64,000 nt of DNA from Chryseobacterium sp. G0186 (GTDB taxonomy: Bacteria; Bacteroidota; Bacteroidia; Flavobacteriales; Weeksellaceae), in NCBI RefSeq assembly GCF_003815675.1, contig NZ_CP033918.1:2294001-2358000 (forward strand), written 5' to 3'. Of the stretch, positions 43,901 through 52,213 are shown one piece after another. The notes beneath the pieces were generated by a model. That model saw nothing but the letters and a program-made list of their open reading frames with translations. It made no database searches and had not been told where the DNA came from. The first letter of the stretch is position 1. Each line of letters starts with the position of its first letter. Made by a program: the position numbers and the translations under genes.

Positions 43901-44133
43901 CTTCCATCCGTGGAAACTTCTCCTTTATCAACAATAATTTTAATGGAAACAATTTCAGTATTGTAGGGAACCAGATGCTTGATGGTTTAAAACCAGGTAA
44001 AAACCAGGTGTGGAGCGTATTTATCCAACAGGCCATCAACTCATTCATCCAACTCAACTTAAATTATGAGGGAAGAAACTCCGGTGAAAGGACTATTCAT
44101 ATTGGAAGTATGCAGGTAAAGGCGAGTTTCTAA
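40906..44133 (+). CDS. Large outer-membrane protein of unknown function
   Basis: The protein has 1075 residues. It starts at TTG 40906 at the beginning of a signal peptide (RNFFILFVLFFLGIFSGNAQ). A short N-terminal part rich in Asp/Lys is followed by a region with GSIIRGITFGNNQGQSVQSS and then many alternating-residue strands to the C-terminus (GSMQVKASF), as for a very large barrel. An EF-hand-like DYNGDGIQQLDEFEIAEY (about residues 768-785) may bind calcium. Homologues of this kind are common and uncharacterised in flavobacteria. A single gene. Confidence 0.7.
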   Translation: MRNFFILFVLFFLGIFSGNAQVFSWKNPNVPEDSIKKDSILAARLEQDIFAKDTLDFIRTNNRVIIDEAVLAKNDKKRFLGELNSKGSIIRGITFGNNQGQSVQSSMDLQISGRLSKDVTILASISDHNLPIQADGYTQTLEEFDKIYMQLNIKDKSILRAGHLDLVEAKNYFAKYQRRSMGIQFQTEFGKENKTFVDISAGVARSEFHRVRFQGIEGNQGPYRLTGKNGEQFITLISGSEQVFIDGILMKRGENQDYIINYNTGEVTFTSFRPIFQQNFITISYNYANRNYSRYLFTGKLEHQREKFKVGLNWFMENDNKNAPLALSLSKEDEQILANAGNDPNMMYAPSGVITEYDVNKILYRLNSAGSFYEFSTDPNEVLYQVSFTYFGPNMGDYKTAQTTNNGRVFEYAGPNAGDYRAVRKLPSPQKSQVFSLNSEYLLNEGKIGADISLSNYDINLFSSKDSNQNMGYAWRIFGNKTFTKSTWKGTPSFEYQYIDKQFHILDRINDVEFSRDFNLTQEFNKKTQNRFIFSFLNKWNNKSTLNYRVNYLNEQDSYKGLKNDLDFGWITGSFFTKGNLSYLNTTATLQDTKFIRGGVSTEFTGKKGSWAIGGSMEHNEKKYNDTQLMDVTSFSWKELFIQKKIGDSTRTKLLAKVYMRDNDSVRDNRLQNMNNILGVMAESQIIKTDKTSLNILIHYRKFFYQSAEANVTKNNDFVVGNILYNQQLFRNGMRLQAFYELGNGQEAQREFQYIKVTDGQGVYKWTDYNGDGIQQLDEFEIAEYSDLAQYIRVYTNSVRYIPSNKNKLQLALFVNPAIVFNSENAFLKRWNFNISLNSQNSFYKKDKVLVLNPFEKNSDQILKNQNILASVQFNPTDKSGWNGNYRFITNDNLINANFSNEEREQTSHFLNIGYWFNKEFRVDWENSVHDIKNSSQLFATRDYRLNNFETKPKATYKFTDSFQTELSSAYRQKQRLDGEELLKAFDITGTIQWEYRKTSIRGNFSFINNNFNGNNFSIVGNQMLDGLKPGKNQVWSVFIQQAINSFIQLNLNYEGRNSGERTIHIGSMQVKASF

Positions 44134-44250
44134 AAGGTCACGAGCAAAGGTTATGTTCACTTTTCTCCTCATTTACTGCGGCCGTCATCCCAAAGTAATC
44201 ATCATTTACACTCATAGATAATATCATATTTTCTACAATTTAGAATTTTG

Positions 44251-44258
44251 TAAATTTG
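44251..44258 (+). promoter_or_regulatory. -7 promoter element abutting the dus start
   Basis: TAAATTTG fits TAnnTTTG and ends 4 nt before the ATG at 44263, so the mRNA would be leaderless or nearly so. Confidence 0.5.
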
Positions 44259-44262
44259 CACC

Positions 44263-45258
44263 ATGATAAAAATAGGCAACATAGAACTGCCGGAATTTCC
44301 GCTTTTGCTGGCACCCATGGAAGACGTAAGTGATCCTCCATTCAGACGTTTGTGTAAAATGCACGGTGCAGATTTAATGTATTCAGAATTTATTTCTTCT
44401 GAAGGGTTAATTCGGGATGCAATTAAAAGCCGTAAAAAGCTCGACATCTTCGATTACGAAAGACCTGTCGGAATTCAGATTTTTGGTGGTGATGAAGAAG
44501 CAATGGCCATGTCTGCAAGAATTGTAGAAACGGTAAATCCGGATTTGGTTGATATTAACTTCGGATGCCCTGTAAAAAAAGTGGTCTGCAAGGGAGCAGG
44601 AGCAGGAGTATTGAAGGATATAGATCTTATGGTTCGCCTTACAAAAGCTGTAGTGAGCTCTACCCATCTTCCCGTGACTGTTAAAACCCGCCTAGGCTGG
44701 GACAGTACTTCTATTAATATTGATGAAGTAGCAGAACGTTTACAGGACACCGGAATCAAGGCTCTTACGATCCATGCAAGAACCCGTGCCCAGATGTACA
44801 AAGGAGAAGCTGATTGGGAACATATTTCCAGGATCAAGCAAAATCCTAATATTGAAATTCCAATTTTTGGAAATGGAGATATAGATTCTGCTGAAAAGGC
44901 ATTGGAATATAAACAAAAATATGCATGCGACGGAATTATGATCGGACGTGCAGCCATCGGTTATCCTTGGATATTTAATGAAATTAAACATTTCTTTACA
45001 ACAGGTGAACATTTACCTGCTCCAACGATATCAGATCGTTTATTGGCAGTACGCCAACATGCTGAATGGAGTACTGAATGGAAAGGAGAAAAATTAGGTT
45101 TGATTGAAATGAGACAACATTACAGCAACTATTTCCGAGGTATTCCTCACTTCAAGGATTTTAGGAGAAAATTCCTGGAAGTTTTCACGTTGGAAGAAAT
45201 GAACAGCCTTATCAAGGAAACACAGCAATTTTACGAAGAATATCAAGCTCAGGTATAA
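44263..45258 (+). CDS. dusB: tRNA-dihydrouridine synthase, DusB type
   Basis: The protein has 331 residues. LLAPMEDVSDPPFRRLCKMHGADLMYSEF is split over residues about 16-44. The catalytic Cys lies in NFGCPVKKVVCKGAGAG, with VKTRLGWD, TIHARTRAQMYKGEADW and IPIFGNGDIDS as FMN/tRNA-binding blocks. It reduces uridines in the D-loop of tRNAs. The B subtype is chosen by similarity of the N-terminal LPEFPLLLAPMEDV block and could be wrong. A terminator follows and then the IS element. Confidence 0.9.
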   Translation: MIKIGNIELPEFPLLLAPMEDVSDPPFRRLCKMHGADLMYSEFISSEGLIRDAIKSRKKLDIFDYERPVGIQIFGGDEEAMAMSARIVETVNPDLVDINFGCPVKKVVCKGAGAGVLKDIDLMVRLTKAVVSSTHLPVTVKTRLGWDSTSINIDEVAERLQDTGIKALTIHARTRAQMYKGEADWEHISRIKQNPNIEIPIFGNGDIDSAEKALEYKQKYACDGIMIGRAAIGYPWIFNEIKHFFTTGEHLPAPTISDRLLAVRQHAEWSTEWKGEKLGLIEMRQHYSNYFRGIPHFKDFRRKFLEVFTLEEMNSLIKETQQFYEEYQAQV

Positions 45259-45262
45259 AAAC

Positions 45263-45294
45263 AAAAAACCATCAATCACTTGATGGTTTTTTTA
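45263..45294 (+). terminator. Terminator of the dus gene
   Basis: AAAACCATCAA (45265-45275) pairs with TTGATGGTTTT (45280-45290), followed by Ts. It lies about 18 bp before the IS element, which has left it intact. Confidence 0.85.
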
Positions 45295-45344
45295 TTATTT
45301 TAAATGTCTAGTCCTGAAATAGCGATACACAAAAACAAAACGTT

Positions 45345-45779
45345 ATGGAAGAACAATTAAGGTCAGTGTACATCAAGCGTACACAGAAAGATTACAGTTT
45401 AAGTTTAAAACTTCAAATAGTAAAAGAAGTTGAATCTGGTGAATCGACCATTAGTACTTGTCGCAAGAAATATGGTATACAATCCCACGGGACTATTTTA
45501 AATTGGCTCAGAAAATATGGTAACTTTGATTGGGAAAACCAAAGACCTTATGCCATGGAAAAGACACCTGAACAACGTATTATGGAATTGGAAGCTGAAG
45601 TTAAGCTTCTTGAAAAACAGAAAGCCTTCTTGGAAAAACAGGCTTATATTGCTGATAAAAAAGCTATATTTTTTGATATGATGATTGATCTTGCAGAGAA
45701 AGAATATCGCATTGATATTCGAAAAAACTCACCACCCGAACAATCGATGACTTCCGCAGTAAGGAAAAAGAAACTTTGA
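45345..45779 (+). CDS. IS3-family transposase OrfA (helix-turn-helix protein)
   Basis: The protein has 144 residues. The DNA-binding part is at about 15-60 (YSLSLKLQIVKEVESGE, STCRKKYGIQSHGTILNWLRKYG). It is followed by a leucine-zipper-like stretch (MELEAEVKLLEKQKAFLEKQ, about 79-98), as in OrfA proteins of the family. Its stop overlaps the start of orfB. The A-rich run G_AAA_AAG at 45764-45770 is the likely place of -1 frameshifting to make the OrfAB transposase. Confidence 0.9.
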   Translation: MEEQLRSVYIKRTQKDYSLSLKLQIVKEVESGESTISTCRKKYGIQSHGTILNWLRKYGNFDWENQRPYAMEKTPEQRIMELEAEVKLLEKQKAFLEKQAYIADKKAIFFDMMIDLAEKEYRIDIRKNSPPEQSMTSAVRKKKL

Positions 45780-46645
45780 TTTTTACTTGTGGATTGTTAG
45801 GGTTAAATAGACAAATCTATTATAGAAGTATCAAGCGTACAGAAGTTTGTAGGAATAGGGCTTCAGAGGTTGTAGAACTGGTAGAGTGTGTTCGTATTAA
45901 AATGCCCCGATTAGGAGGCAGAAAACTATATTTTATTTTAAAAGAATCCCTAGGTTCTATCAAAGTAGGAAGAGATAAATTCTTTGACATCCTAAGAGCG
46001 AATCATTTATTGATTGTCCCCAGGAAAAATTACCATGTTACGACCAACTCCCATCATCGCTTCAGAAAGCATAAAAATTTGATTCTGGACTATCAGATCA
46101 CAAAACCCAACCAGGTTTGGGTTGCTGATATTACTTACATAGGGGACAGAAAAAGCCCAAGCTATTTAAGCTTAATAACGGATGCTTATTCCAAGAAAAT
46201 AGTGGGACATTTTGTAGCAGATAATTTAAATACAGAAAGTAGTCTTATCGCATTGAAAAGAGCTTTAAAGAAACACAAAGGTATGGTAGGCCCATTAATT
46301 CATCATTCTGATCGTGGCTTACAATACTGCTCGAATGAATATCAGAAAGTCTTGCAAAAACATCAATTAAAATGCAGCATGACACAAAACTCAGATCCTT
46401 ATGAAAATGCAATAGCAGAGAGGATAAATGGTATTTTAAAGCATGAATTTAATATTGATAGACATCATATAAACAATGCGTTAAGAAGAAAATTAGTGGA
46501 TGAATCCATTGAAACCTATAATAATCTACGTCCTCATTTTTCAAATTATTATCTAACCCCAAATCAAATGCATAAACAGACAAAAATTAAAATGAGAACT
46601 TATAAAAATAAAAACCAAAGCAAAAGAAAATTTGCTCTGGTTTAA
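45776..46645 (+). CDS. IS3-family transposase OrfB (DDE integrase core)
   Basis: The frame holds 289 residues from TTG 45776. More probably it is expressed as an OrfAB fusion by -1 frameshift from orfA; the frames differ by -1 and overlap by 4 nt. The rve-type catalytic residues are in VWVADITYI, HHSDRGLQYCS and NAIAERINGILKHEF, i.e. the D,D(35)E set. The N-terminal HTH_21-type region includes MPRLGGRKLYFIL. The frame is complete with no sign of decay, so the element may be active. Confidence 0.92.
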   Translation: MIFTCGLLGLNRQIYYRSIKRTEVCRNRASEVVELVECVRIKMPRLGGRKLYFILKESLGSIKVGRDKFFDILRANHLLIVPRKNYHVTTNSHHRFRKHKNLILDYQITKPNQVWVADITYIGDRKSPSYLSLITDAYSKKIVGHFVADNLNTESSLIALKRALKKHKGMVGPLIHHSDRGLQYCSNEYQKVLQKHQLKCSMTQNSDPYENAIAERINGILKHEFNIDRHHINNALRRKLVDESIETYNNLRPHFSNYYLTPNQMHKQTKIKMRTYKNKNQSKRKFALV

Positions 46646-46704
46646 TTATTTATTTTTGTCCTATAATCTGTATCAGATTTTCAGGACTAGTCAAAATATC
46701 AATT

Positions 46705-47448
46705 TTAATATCCTCCTGATGAAGATTCATTTTTAATGAGTGCCAATGCAGAAGAGGTTCCAATTCTCTTCACTCCCATATTGATCATTTTTTCGGCATC
46801 TTCAGGAGTTCTTACCCCTCCTGCTGCTTTTACAGGAAGCTTTCCTGCATGATCAAGCATGATTTTTATGGCTTCAAAGGTTGCTCCATTAGGCTTTCCT
46901 CCTGTAGTTTCATAGAACCCTGTTGAAGATTTTACAAAAATCTTCGACAAATCGCTCTCTGGGAAACTTTCTTCGGCCCAATTAGAAATACTTTTCGTAA
47001 GATCAGCAATTTGCTCATCAGTCAAAGCTGCAATTTCAATGATCCACTTAGCAATTTTGTGGTGCTCCAGTGACAGCTTCGTACATTTTACAAATTCTTC
47101 TTTTACCAGTGCAGTGTTTCCCTGAATATAGGCGTTATAATTAATAACAAAATCCAATTCATCGGCTCCGTCTTCTATTGCTTTTGAAGCTTCTGTAAGC
47201 TTTTCATCAATAGAATATGTCCCCTCATGAAAGCCTATTACAGTTCCTACGGCAACATTTGAATTTCTTTCCTGAATATACTTCTTAATCTCCTTTACAT
47301 AATCCGGACGAATCATTACTGCAAAAATACCATGATCAATGGCTACCTGAGCAAGATCTTTATCTATCTGAAGAGTTTCTTCATGTGAAATACCTGATTG
47401 TTCCGGAGTTTTCAAGTAAGTTGAATCCAAATATTGGGCTATGTTCAT
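46705..47448 (-). CDS. deoC: Deoxyribose-phosphate aldolase
   Basis: The protein has 247 residues. Schiff-base Lys in IFVKSSTGF, and the second Lys in PVKAAGGVRTPEDA, with ELDFVINYNAYIQG upstream, all characteristic of DeoC. It splits 2-deoxyribose-5-phosphate into glyceraldehyde-3-phosphate and acetaldehyde in deoxynucleoside catabolism. The stop lies only 18 bp from the right end of the IS element, so the insertion may have removed its terminator. It follows an Lrp/AsnC regulator by 4 bp. Confidence 0.95.
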   Translation of the reverse strand: MNIAQYLDSTYLKTPEQSGISHEETLQIDKDLAQVAIDHGIFAVMIRPDYVKEIKKYIQERNSNVAVGTVIGFHEGTYSIDEKLTEASKAIEDGADELDFVINYNAYIQGNTALVKEEFVKCTKLSLEHHKIAKWIIEIAALTDEQIADLTKSISNWAEESFPESDLSKIFVKSSTGFYETTGGKPNGATFEAIKIMLDHAGKLPVKAAGGVRTPEDAEKMINMGVKRIGTSSALALIKNESSSGGY

Positions 47449-47452
47449 ATCG

Positions 47453-47923
47453 TTATACTTTCAATTGTCTGTAAATACCTTGTTCCAAAGATATAAAAGT
47501 TTCTGTTCTTGTTACGCCCTTCAATTTTTGAAGTTTGTTAAGGATTTGCATCAAATGATCATTATCTTTACAAAGAACCTTTAGAAATATTGTATAATTT
47601 CCGGTTGTATAGTGGGCTTCCACTACTTCATTGATATCATGCAAAGATTTTACCACATCCGGGTAATGACTTGGCTGATCTAAGAACACCCCGATATAAG
47701 AAATTACCTTATATCCAATTTTTTTAGGATTAAGGAAAGAAATTGAATTTTCAATAACTCCTGCGTGTTCCAGTTTCTTAATTCTTTGGTGTACTGCTGT
47801 AGTAGAGATCCCTACATTTTTTGAAATATGTGCTAAAGACGTTTTAGCATTATCCATCAGCATGTAGATGATTTCTTTGTCGATTGAATCTAAATGATAA
47901 CTTGTGTTACTCGAATTTTTCAT
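47453..47923 (-). CDS. Lrp/AsnC-family transcriptional regulator
   Basis: The protein has 156 residues. The winged helix is at about 8-60 (LDSIDKEIIYMLMDNAKTSLAHISKNVGIS, spread over two helices, and TAVHQRIKKLEHAGVI). The C-terminal RAM domain is alpha/beta (YIGVFLDQPSHYPDVV, VEAHYTTGNYTIFLKVLC). It is a leucine/asparagine-responsive type regulator; the effector is unknown. Only 4 bp separate it from deoC, suggesting co-transcription, which is unusual for this pair. Confidence 0.9.
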   Translation of the reverse strand: MKNSSNTSYHLDSIDKEIIYMLMDNAKTSLAHISKNVGISTTAVHQRIKKLEHAGVIENSISFLNPKKIGYKVISYIGVFLDQPSHYPDVVKSLHDINEVVEAHYTTGNYTIFLKVLCKDNDHLMQILNKLQKLKGVTRTETFISLEQGIYRQLKV

Positions 47924-47950
47924 TTTCTACTTTTTTATTATTTATGTTTT

Positions 47951-48886
47951 TTAATGTAAGTTTTTAAACTTCACAAAGACCGGAAAGTGATCGCTATATC
48001 CACCTAAATACCGGGTACCGGCATAAGTTCGAAAAGGTCGTCCTTCAAAATTTCTGGTCCTGCTGCTGATTTTTTCAGAATTGAACACATAAGCCTCCTG
48101 AAAAGCCAGAGTTTTATTGTCAAGAAAGGATCTTGACATAATAATCTGATCATACAGCAATCCAGACTTATAATGAAAAGTAGAATAATTTCTTGTCGAA
48201 AACAACTCCTGAAAAGGGTTCATCAAAACTTTTTCACGCGAGTTGTCATAGAGAATTTGTACTAAATTTTCATCATCCGGGTTTTCGTTAAAATCACCAC
48301 ACAATATGACATGTTCTTTATCATCATCTACAATTTTCATGATCCGTTCCCGAATCTCATTCAGTATAAAGGCTCTTTTTGGTTTATTAATATCTTTCTC
48401 GCGTTTAGAGGGAAGGTGCGCGATAAAAACATTAATAGTTTCCTCTTTATATCTGACTTTAGAAAACAGTACATCTCTGGTTGTGTCGTAATTTCCTGTG
48501 TTTTTATTTTCTATTTCAAAAAAGAAAGTAATGGTTTCAGAATCTATTACCTCTACTTTATTTTTATCATATAACATAGCTACATCTACCTTTCTTTCAT
48601 CCATTGAATTGTAGTGTACAATTCCATATTCTGAATTAAAGGGTTCCATCTCCACAAGATCCTCCAAGACTTTCTTTCCAGAAACCTCAGACAATCCTAT
48701 TACAAATGGCAATACACCATTTTCCTCCTTCATCAATTGAAATACATGTGAGATTTTAAAAAGTTTATTTTTATATCTCTTTTCATCCCAGTTCCTTAAA
48801 CCTGATTGGGTAGGATCTAATTTATGAACAGGTTTTGGATCAGGTAAAAATAAATTTTCAACATTATAAAAAGAGAACAGTTCCAT
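47951..48886 (-). CDS. Endonuclease/exonuclease/phosphatase-family protein
   Basis: The protein has 311 residues from ATG 48886; two codons upstream are TTG and TGG. FSFYNVENLFLPDPKPVHK at the start, IGLSEVSG, VFIAHLPSK, ILCGDFNENPDDENL and GYSDHFPVFVKF at the end are the EEP-fold metal-binding and catalytic blocks (E, D-x-N, S-D-H). There is no signal peptide, so an intracellular nuclease or phosphodiesterase is likely; the substrate is unknown. It lies 27 bp upstream of the Lrp gene. Confidence 0.88.
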   Translation of the reverse strand: MELFSFYNVENLFLPDPKPVHKLDPTQSGLRNWDEKRYKNKLFKISHVFQLMKEENGVLPFVIGLSEVSGKKVLEDLVEMEPFNSEYGIVHYNSMDERKVDVAMLYDKNKVEVIDSETITFFFEIENKNTGNYDTTRDVLFSKVRYKEETINVFIAHLPSKREKDINKPKRAFILNEIRERIMKIVDDDKEHVILCGDFNENPDDENLVQILYDNSREKVLMNPFQELFSTRNYSTFHYKSGLLYDQIIMSRSFLDNKTLAFQEAYVFNSEKISSRTRNFEGRPFRTYAGTRYLGGYSDHFPVFVKFKNLH

Positions 48887-49260
48887 CCACAAAAATTTCT
48901 ATACTTTAATTAATATGTTCTTTTTTTCTAAACGTAAATTTATTATTTTTTCAAATTCCATTGATTTACACATAATTTCATAAAATCAATTTCTAATAAG
49001 AAATACTTCAAATATAACAAAAAATACCAATAAAACTAATTACAGTGAATTAATTTTTCAATCATTTTGTTGATTATTTCCATATATCGAAATTAAAACA
49101 ATATGTAAAACTCAAAAAAAAGAAAATAAAATTTCAACTTAAAATTAAAACTACTAATATTTTTCTTATTATTAAGATTAATAACAAATATTATTCCATT
49201 TGAGCCATCAGCAATTGGAATCAATAAAAAACTAACGATTAAAATGGGTTGAATAGCATT
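48887..49260. other. Intergenic stretch without a recognisable gene
   Basis: About 370 bp of very AT-rich DNA. I see no gene, RNA or strong hairpin. It should contain the promoter of the leftward EEP gene and the 3' end of trmD. Confidence 0.4.
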
Positions 49261-49932
49261 TTAAAGCAAATCCGGACGTTTTTCTTTTGTAATCCTTACA
49301 GCTTCATCATGGCGCCATTCTTCAATTTTCGCAAAGTTTCCACTTAATAAAATTTTGGGTACATCCAGCCCCTTGTAACTTTCAGGTCTGGTATAAATGG
49401 GAGGTGACAAAAGATCGTCCTGAAAGCTATCTGTTAAAGCGCTCTGCTCATCATTCAGAACTCCGGGAAGCAAACGTATAATAGAATCAGCAAGCACACA
49501 AGCCGCCAGCTCACCTCCTGTAAGGACATAGTCACCTATTGAAATTTCTTTTGTGACATGCAGGTCTCTTACTCTTTGATCAATTCCCTTGTAATGTCCA
49601 CAAATAAAAATCAGATTATCTTTAATAGAAAGAGAATTGGCAATTTTCTGATTTAAAGTTACTCCGTCGGGAGTCAGATAGATCACCTCATCATAATCTC
49701 TTTGGGATTTTAGTTCTGAAATACATTTATCCAATGGCTCCACCATCATGACCATTCCAGCACCACCTCCATAGGGTTCATCATCAATCTGTCTGTGCTT
49801 ATTGATAGCCCAGTCTCTCACATGATGAAAATGCACTTCTGCAAGTCCCTTATCCATTGCTCTTTTCAAAATAGAGGTTTTAAACGGACTTTCCATCAAT
49901 TCTGGAAGTACGCTTATTATATCAATTCTCAT
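49261..49932 (-). CDS. trmD: tRNA (guanine-N1-)-methyltransferase
   Basis: The protein has 223 residues, a normal length. The SPOUT knot residues are clear: [45 protein letters not shown] and [17 protein letters not shown]. It methylates G37 of tRNAs reading CNN codons. Its ATG overlaps the stop of the NADH dehydrogenase gene by 4 bp, so translation is coupled. The usual neighbours rplS and rimM are not present. Confidence 0.96.
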   Translation of the reverse strand: MRIDIISVLPELMESPFKTSILKRAMDKGLAEVHFHHVRDWAINKHRQIDDEPYGGGAGMVMMVEPLDKCISELKSQRDYDEVIYLTPDGVTLNQKIANSLSIKDNLIFICGHYKGIDQRVRDLHVTKEISIGDYVLTGGELAACVLADSIIRLLPGVLNDEQSALTDSFQDDLLSPPIYTRPESYKGLDVPKILLSGNFAKIEEWRHDEAVRITKEKRPDLL

Positions 49933-51191
49933 TGTAATGTTCCGTTTTTCTTAGTAGGTATAATAATTAATCTTAAGGAAGAATCCTTGTTGATATAGCT
50001 CCACATCCAGTTGAAGAATATGGCCAGCTTATTTCGAACGCTCAAAATTAGCATTAAATGGAGAAACATCCAGAAATACCAAGCTAAAAATCCCTGAAAT
50101 TTAATAAATGGCAAGTCAACAACAGCTCTATGCTTTCCTATCGTTGCCAGTGAACCCTGGTCATCGTATTCATATTCCTTCCATTCTCCGGAAGTTTTCT
50201 TTAATAGATTTCTACCCAGATTCTTTGCCTGATTAATGGCTACATTGGCTACCTGTGGATGCCCTTGTGGGTATTTAGGGGTTTCCATATAGGCGATATC
50301 ACCGATTGCATAGATATTGTCGTAACCTTTTATTTTGTTATAACGATCTACAATATATCTGTTTCGCACTAATTTTTCTTCAGGGAAACCATCTATTACA
50401 TTTCCTGTAACACCTGCTGCCCAGATTACATTATTTGAAGGGATCTCTTTGCCACTTTTCAAATGCACCTTATCTCCATCATAATCTGTAACTACTTCTC
50501 CGCTCAAGAAAGTTACTCCAAGATCCTTAAGATATTTTTCTGACTTCTCCTGAGCTTCACTACTCATCACGGCAAGTGGCTTTTCTGTGGAGCTTACTAA
50601 AATAATTTTCAGATGATCAAAGTTCATATAAGGATAATCTCTCGGGAGAATATCTTTTTTCATTTCGGCAAATGCTCCTGCAAGTTCTACTCCCGTGGGG
50701 CCACTTCCTACAATAACGATATTCCAGTTTCCGTCATCGCTTCTGCTTTTTTCAATAATCAGTTTTTCAAATGTCATTAAAACATGATTTCTGATACTGA
50801 TTGCTTCCTGAGTATTTTTCATCCCGAAAGCTTTTCTTTCGAGTTCTTTATTACCGAAAAAATTAGTTTTACAACCGGTTGCAATAATGAGTTTATCATA
50901 GGTAAATTCTGCCTCATCGGTGATTACCTTATTGTTTGCAGCATCAATTTCCCGGACATCTGTCATCCGGAACTGTGTGTTTCTGGACTGCTGAAAAATC
51001 TTTCTGAAAGGAAAAGAAATATTGGAAGGTTCTATCCTTCCGGAGGCTACCTGATAAAAAAGCGGCTGAAACATATGATGGTTCATCCGATCCAGAACAA
51101 GCACCTTTTTGTTCTTGTTATTCAACGTTTTTGCAAGCTGTAGCCCCGCAAATCCTCCTCCTATAATGATGATTTTTTCGCGTGTTTCCAT
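49929..51191 (-). CDS. ndh: Type II NADH dehydrogenase-like FAD oxidoreductase
   Basis: The protein has 420 residues from ATG 51191. FAD-binding [18 protein letters not shown] is at the start, the NAD-binding [17 protein letters not shown] near 165, and the second FAD block [10 protein letters not shown] near 295. The C-terminal hydrophobic/amphipathic region ([15 protein letters not shown]) fits membrane attachment. It oxidises NADH and passes electrons to quinone without proton pumping. The symbol is by family; other roles of such oxidoreductases are possible. Confidence 0.85.
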   Translation of the reverse strand: METREKIIIIGGGFAGLQLAKTLNNKNKKVLVLDRMNHHMFQPLFYQVASGRIEPSNISFPFRKIFQQSRNTQFRMTDVREIDAANNKVITDEAEFTYDKLIIATGCKTNFFGNKELERKAFGMKNTQEAISIRNHVLMTFEKLIIEKSRSDDGNWNIVIVGSGPTGVELAGAFAEMKKDILPRDYPYMNFDHLKIILVSSTEKPLAVMSSEAQEKSEKYLKDLGVTFLSGEVVTDYDGDKVHLKSGKEIPSNNVIWAAGVTGNVIDGFPEEKLVRNRYIVDRYNKIKGYDNIYAIGDIAYMETPKYPQGHPQVANVAINQAKNLGRNLLKKTSGEWKEYEYDDQGSLATIGKHRAVVDLPFIKFQGFLAWYFWMFLHLMLILSVRNKLAIFFNWMWSYINKDSSLRLIIIPTKKNGTLQ

Positions 51192-51239
51192 AATATACAA
51201 ATTTACTGATTTTATTTAGCATTTAGTAGTGAAAAAAGT

Positions 51240-51247
51240 TAGTTTTG
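51240..51247 (+). promoter_or_regulatory. -7 promoter element of the GH25 gene
   Basis: TAGTTTTG fits TAnnTTTG, 9 nt before the ATG at 51257. Confidence 0.45.
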
Positions 51248-51256
51248 CAAAACTTT

Positions 51257-52120
51257 ATGACACCAAAAAAGTACACCAAAAAAACTGCCAAACAGATCCA
51301 TAAGAAAAGACGGAAGAATTATTTTTTTCGAAGATGGGTGATATTGGCGATCTTAATGGTAGCTTTAATTGGAACCGGTTTTTACCTTAAACAATCTATC
51401 AGCTACTACTACGCGCTTTACTTCAATAAATTCACTCATAAAAAGCTTCACAACAGTGAAAAGGAAGCTTCCAGAATTCAAAGGATATTAGCGAATAATC
51501 TTGATAAAACATATGGTCTTGATATTTCTCATTATCAAAACAGAGAAGACATTAAATGGGACAGCCTGAGCATTGGGAATAAAACAATTCCACTGGAGTT
51601 TGTGGTAATGCGTGCAACCATGGGAAATCGTAGTGCAGACAAACATTTTGATGAGTTTTGGGAAGTAGCAAAAAAACACAATCTGATCCGTGGAGCGTAT
51701 CATTTTTACAGGGCAGATGAAGATCCTGTAATTCAAGCCAATAATTTTTTAGCCAATGTAAAACTGGAAAGCGGAGATTTACCACCCATTTTAGATATTG
51801 AAAAAATTCCAAAGCGTAAGACTAATAAAAAGTTGATTGAGGATCTAAAAGTATGGTGTAAAATTGTAGAGGAAACATATGGTGAAAAGCCAATCATTTA
51901 TACTTATTACCATTATTACAAAGATTTCCTGAAAGGGGAATTTGATGGTTATCCGCTTTGGTTAGCTAATTATAATGATGTTCCTACTCCATCTCCTGAT
52001 GACCAGTGGGATTTCTGGCAATTTACCGAAAACGGAATCGTACACGGAATCAATACCAAGGTAGATCTTGATGTTTACAACGGAAATTCCTGGTCCTTGA
52101 AAAGACTTACTTTGGATTAG
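51257..52120 (+). CDS. GH25-family lysozyme (muramidase), membrane-anchored
   Basis: The protein has 287 residues from ATG 51257; an in-frame TTG four codons earlier overlaps the promoter element. A basic N-terminus is followed by one membrane helix (VILAILMVALIGTGFYL, about residues 28-44) without cleavage site. The GH25 domain runs from about 80: YGLDISHYQ, VVMRATMGN, GAYHFYRADEDP, PPILDIEKIP (the D-x-E catalytic pair) and WQFTENG. It would cleave peptidoglycan from the periplasmic face of the inner membrane, in wall remodelling. A terminator follows. Confidence 0.9.
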   Translation: MTPKKYTKKTAKQIHKKRRKNYFFRRWVILAILMVALIGTGFYLKQSISYYYALYFNKFTHKKLHNSEKEASRIQRILANNLDKTYGLDISHYQNREDIKWDSLSIGNKTIPLEFVVMRATMGNRSADKHFDEFWEVAKKHNLIRGAYHFYRADEDPVIQANNFLANVKLESGDLPPILDIEKIPKRKTNKKLIEDLKVWCKIVEETYGEKPIIYTYYHYYKDFLKGEFDGYPLWLANYNDVPTPSPDDQWDFWQFTENGIVHGINTKVDLDVYNGNSWSLKRLTLD

Positions 52121-52125
52121 AAAAT

Positions 52126-52160
52126 AAAAAAGATGGAAGTTTTTGGCTCCCATCTTTTTT
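52126..52160. terminator. Terminator after the GH25 gene
   Basis: AAAAAAGATGG (52126-52136) pairs with CCATCTTTTTT (52150-52160). The A/T flanks make it usable on both strands, i.e. also for the leftward gene at 52214. Confidence 0.8.
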
Positions 52161-52213
52161 ATTGTATTTATTTTTCCTAAAAAGGAATGTATCAGATATT
52201 CTAAAAGTTATTA

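Larger units (their letters stand above)
45312..46686 (+). mobile_element. IS3-family insertion sequence, intact copy 1
   Basis: The element is 1375 bp. Terminal inverted repeats begin TCCTGAAA and share GATAC further in. Both ends are flanked by CTAG (45308-45311 and 46687-46690), either a 4-bp target duplication or part of the repeat. It carries orfA (helix-turn-helix) and orfB (DDE transposase) overlapping in the -1 frame. Copy 2 at 62710 in the opposite orientation has the same right end and identical OrfB. Confidence 0.9.

Noticed and set aside
44475..44957. 160-codon frame antisense to the dus gene
   Set aside because: It mirrors a strongly conserved dihydrouridine synthase; shadow of the real gene.
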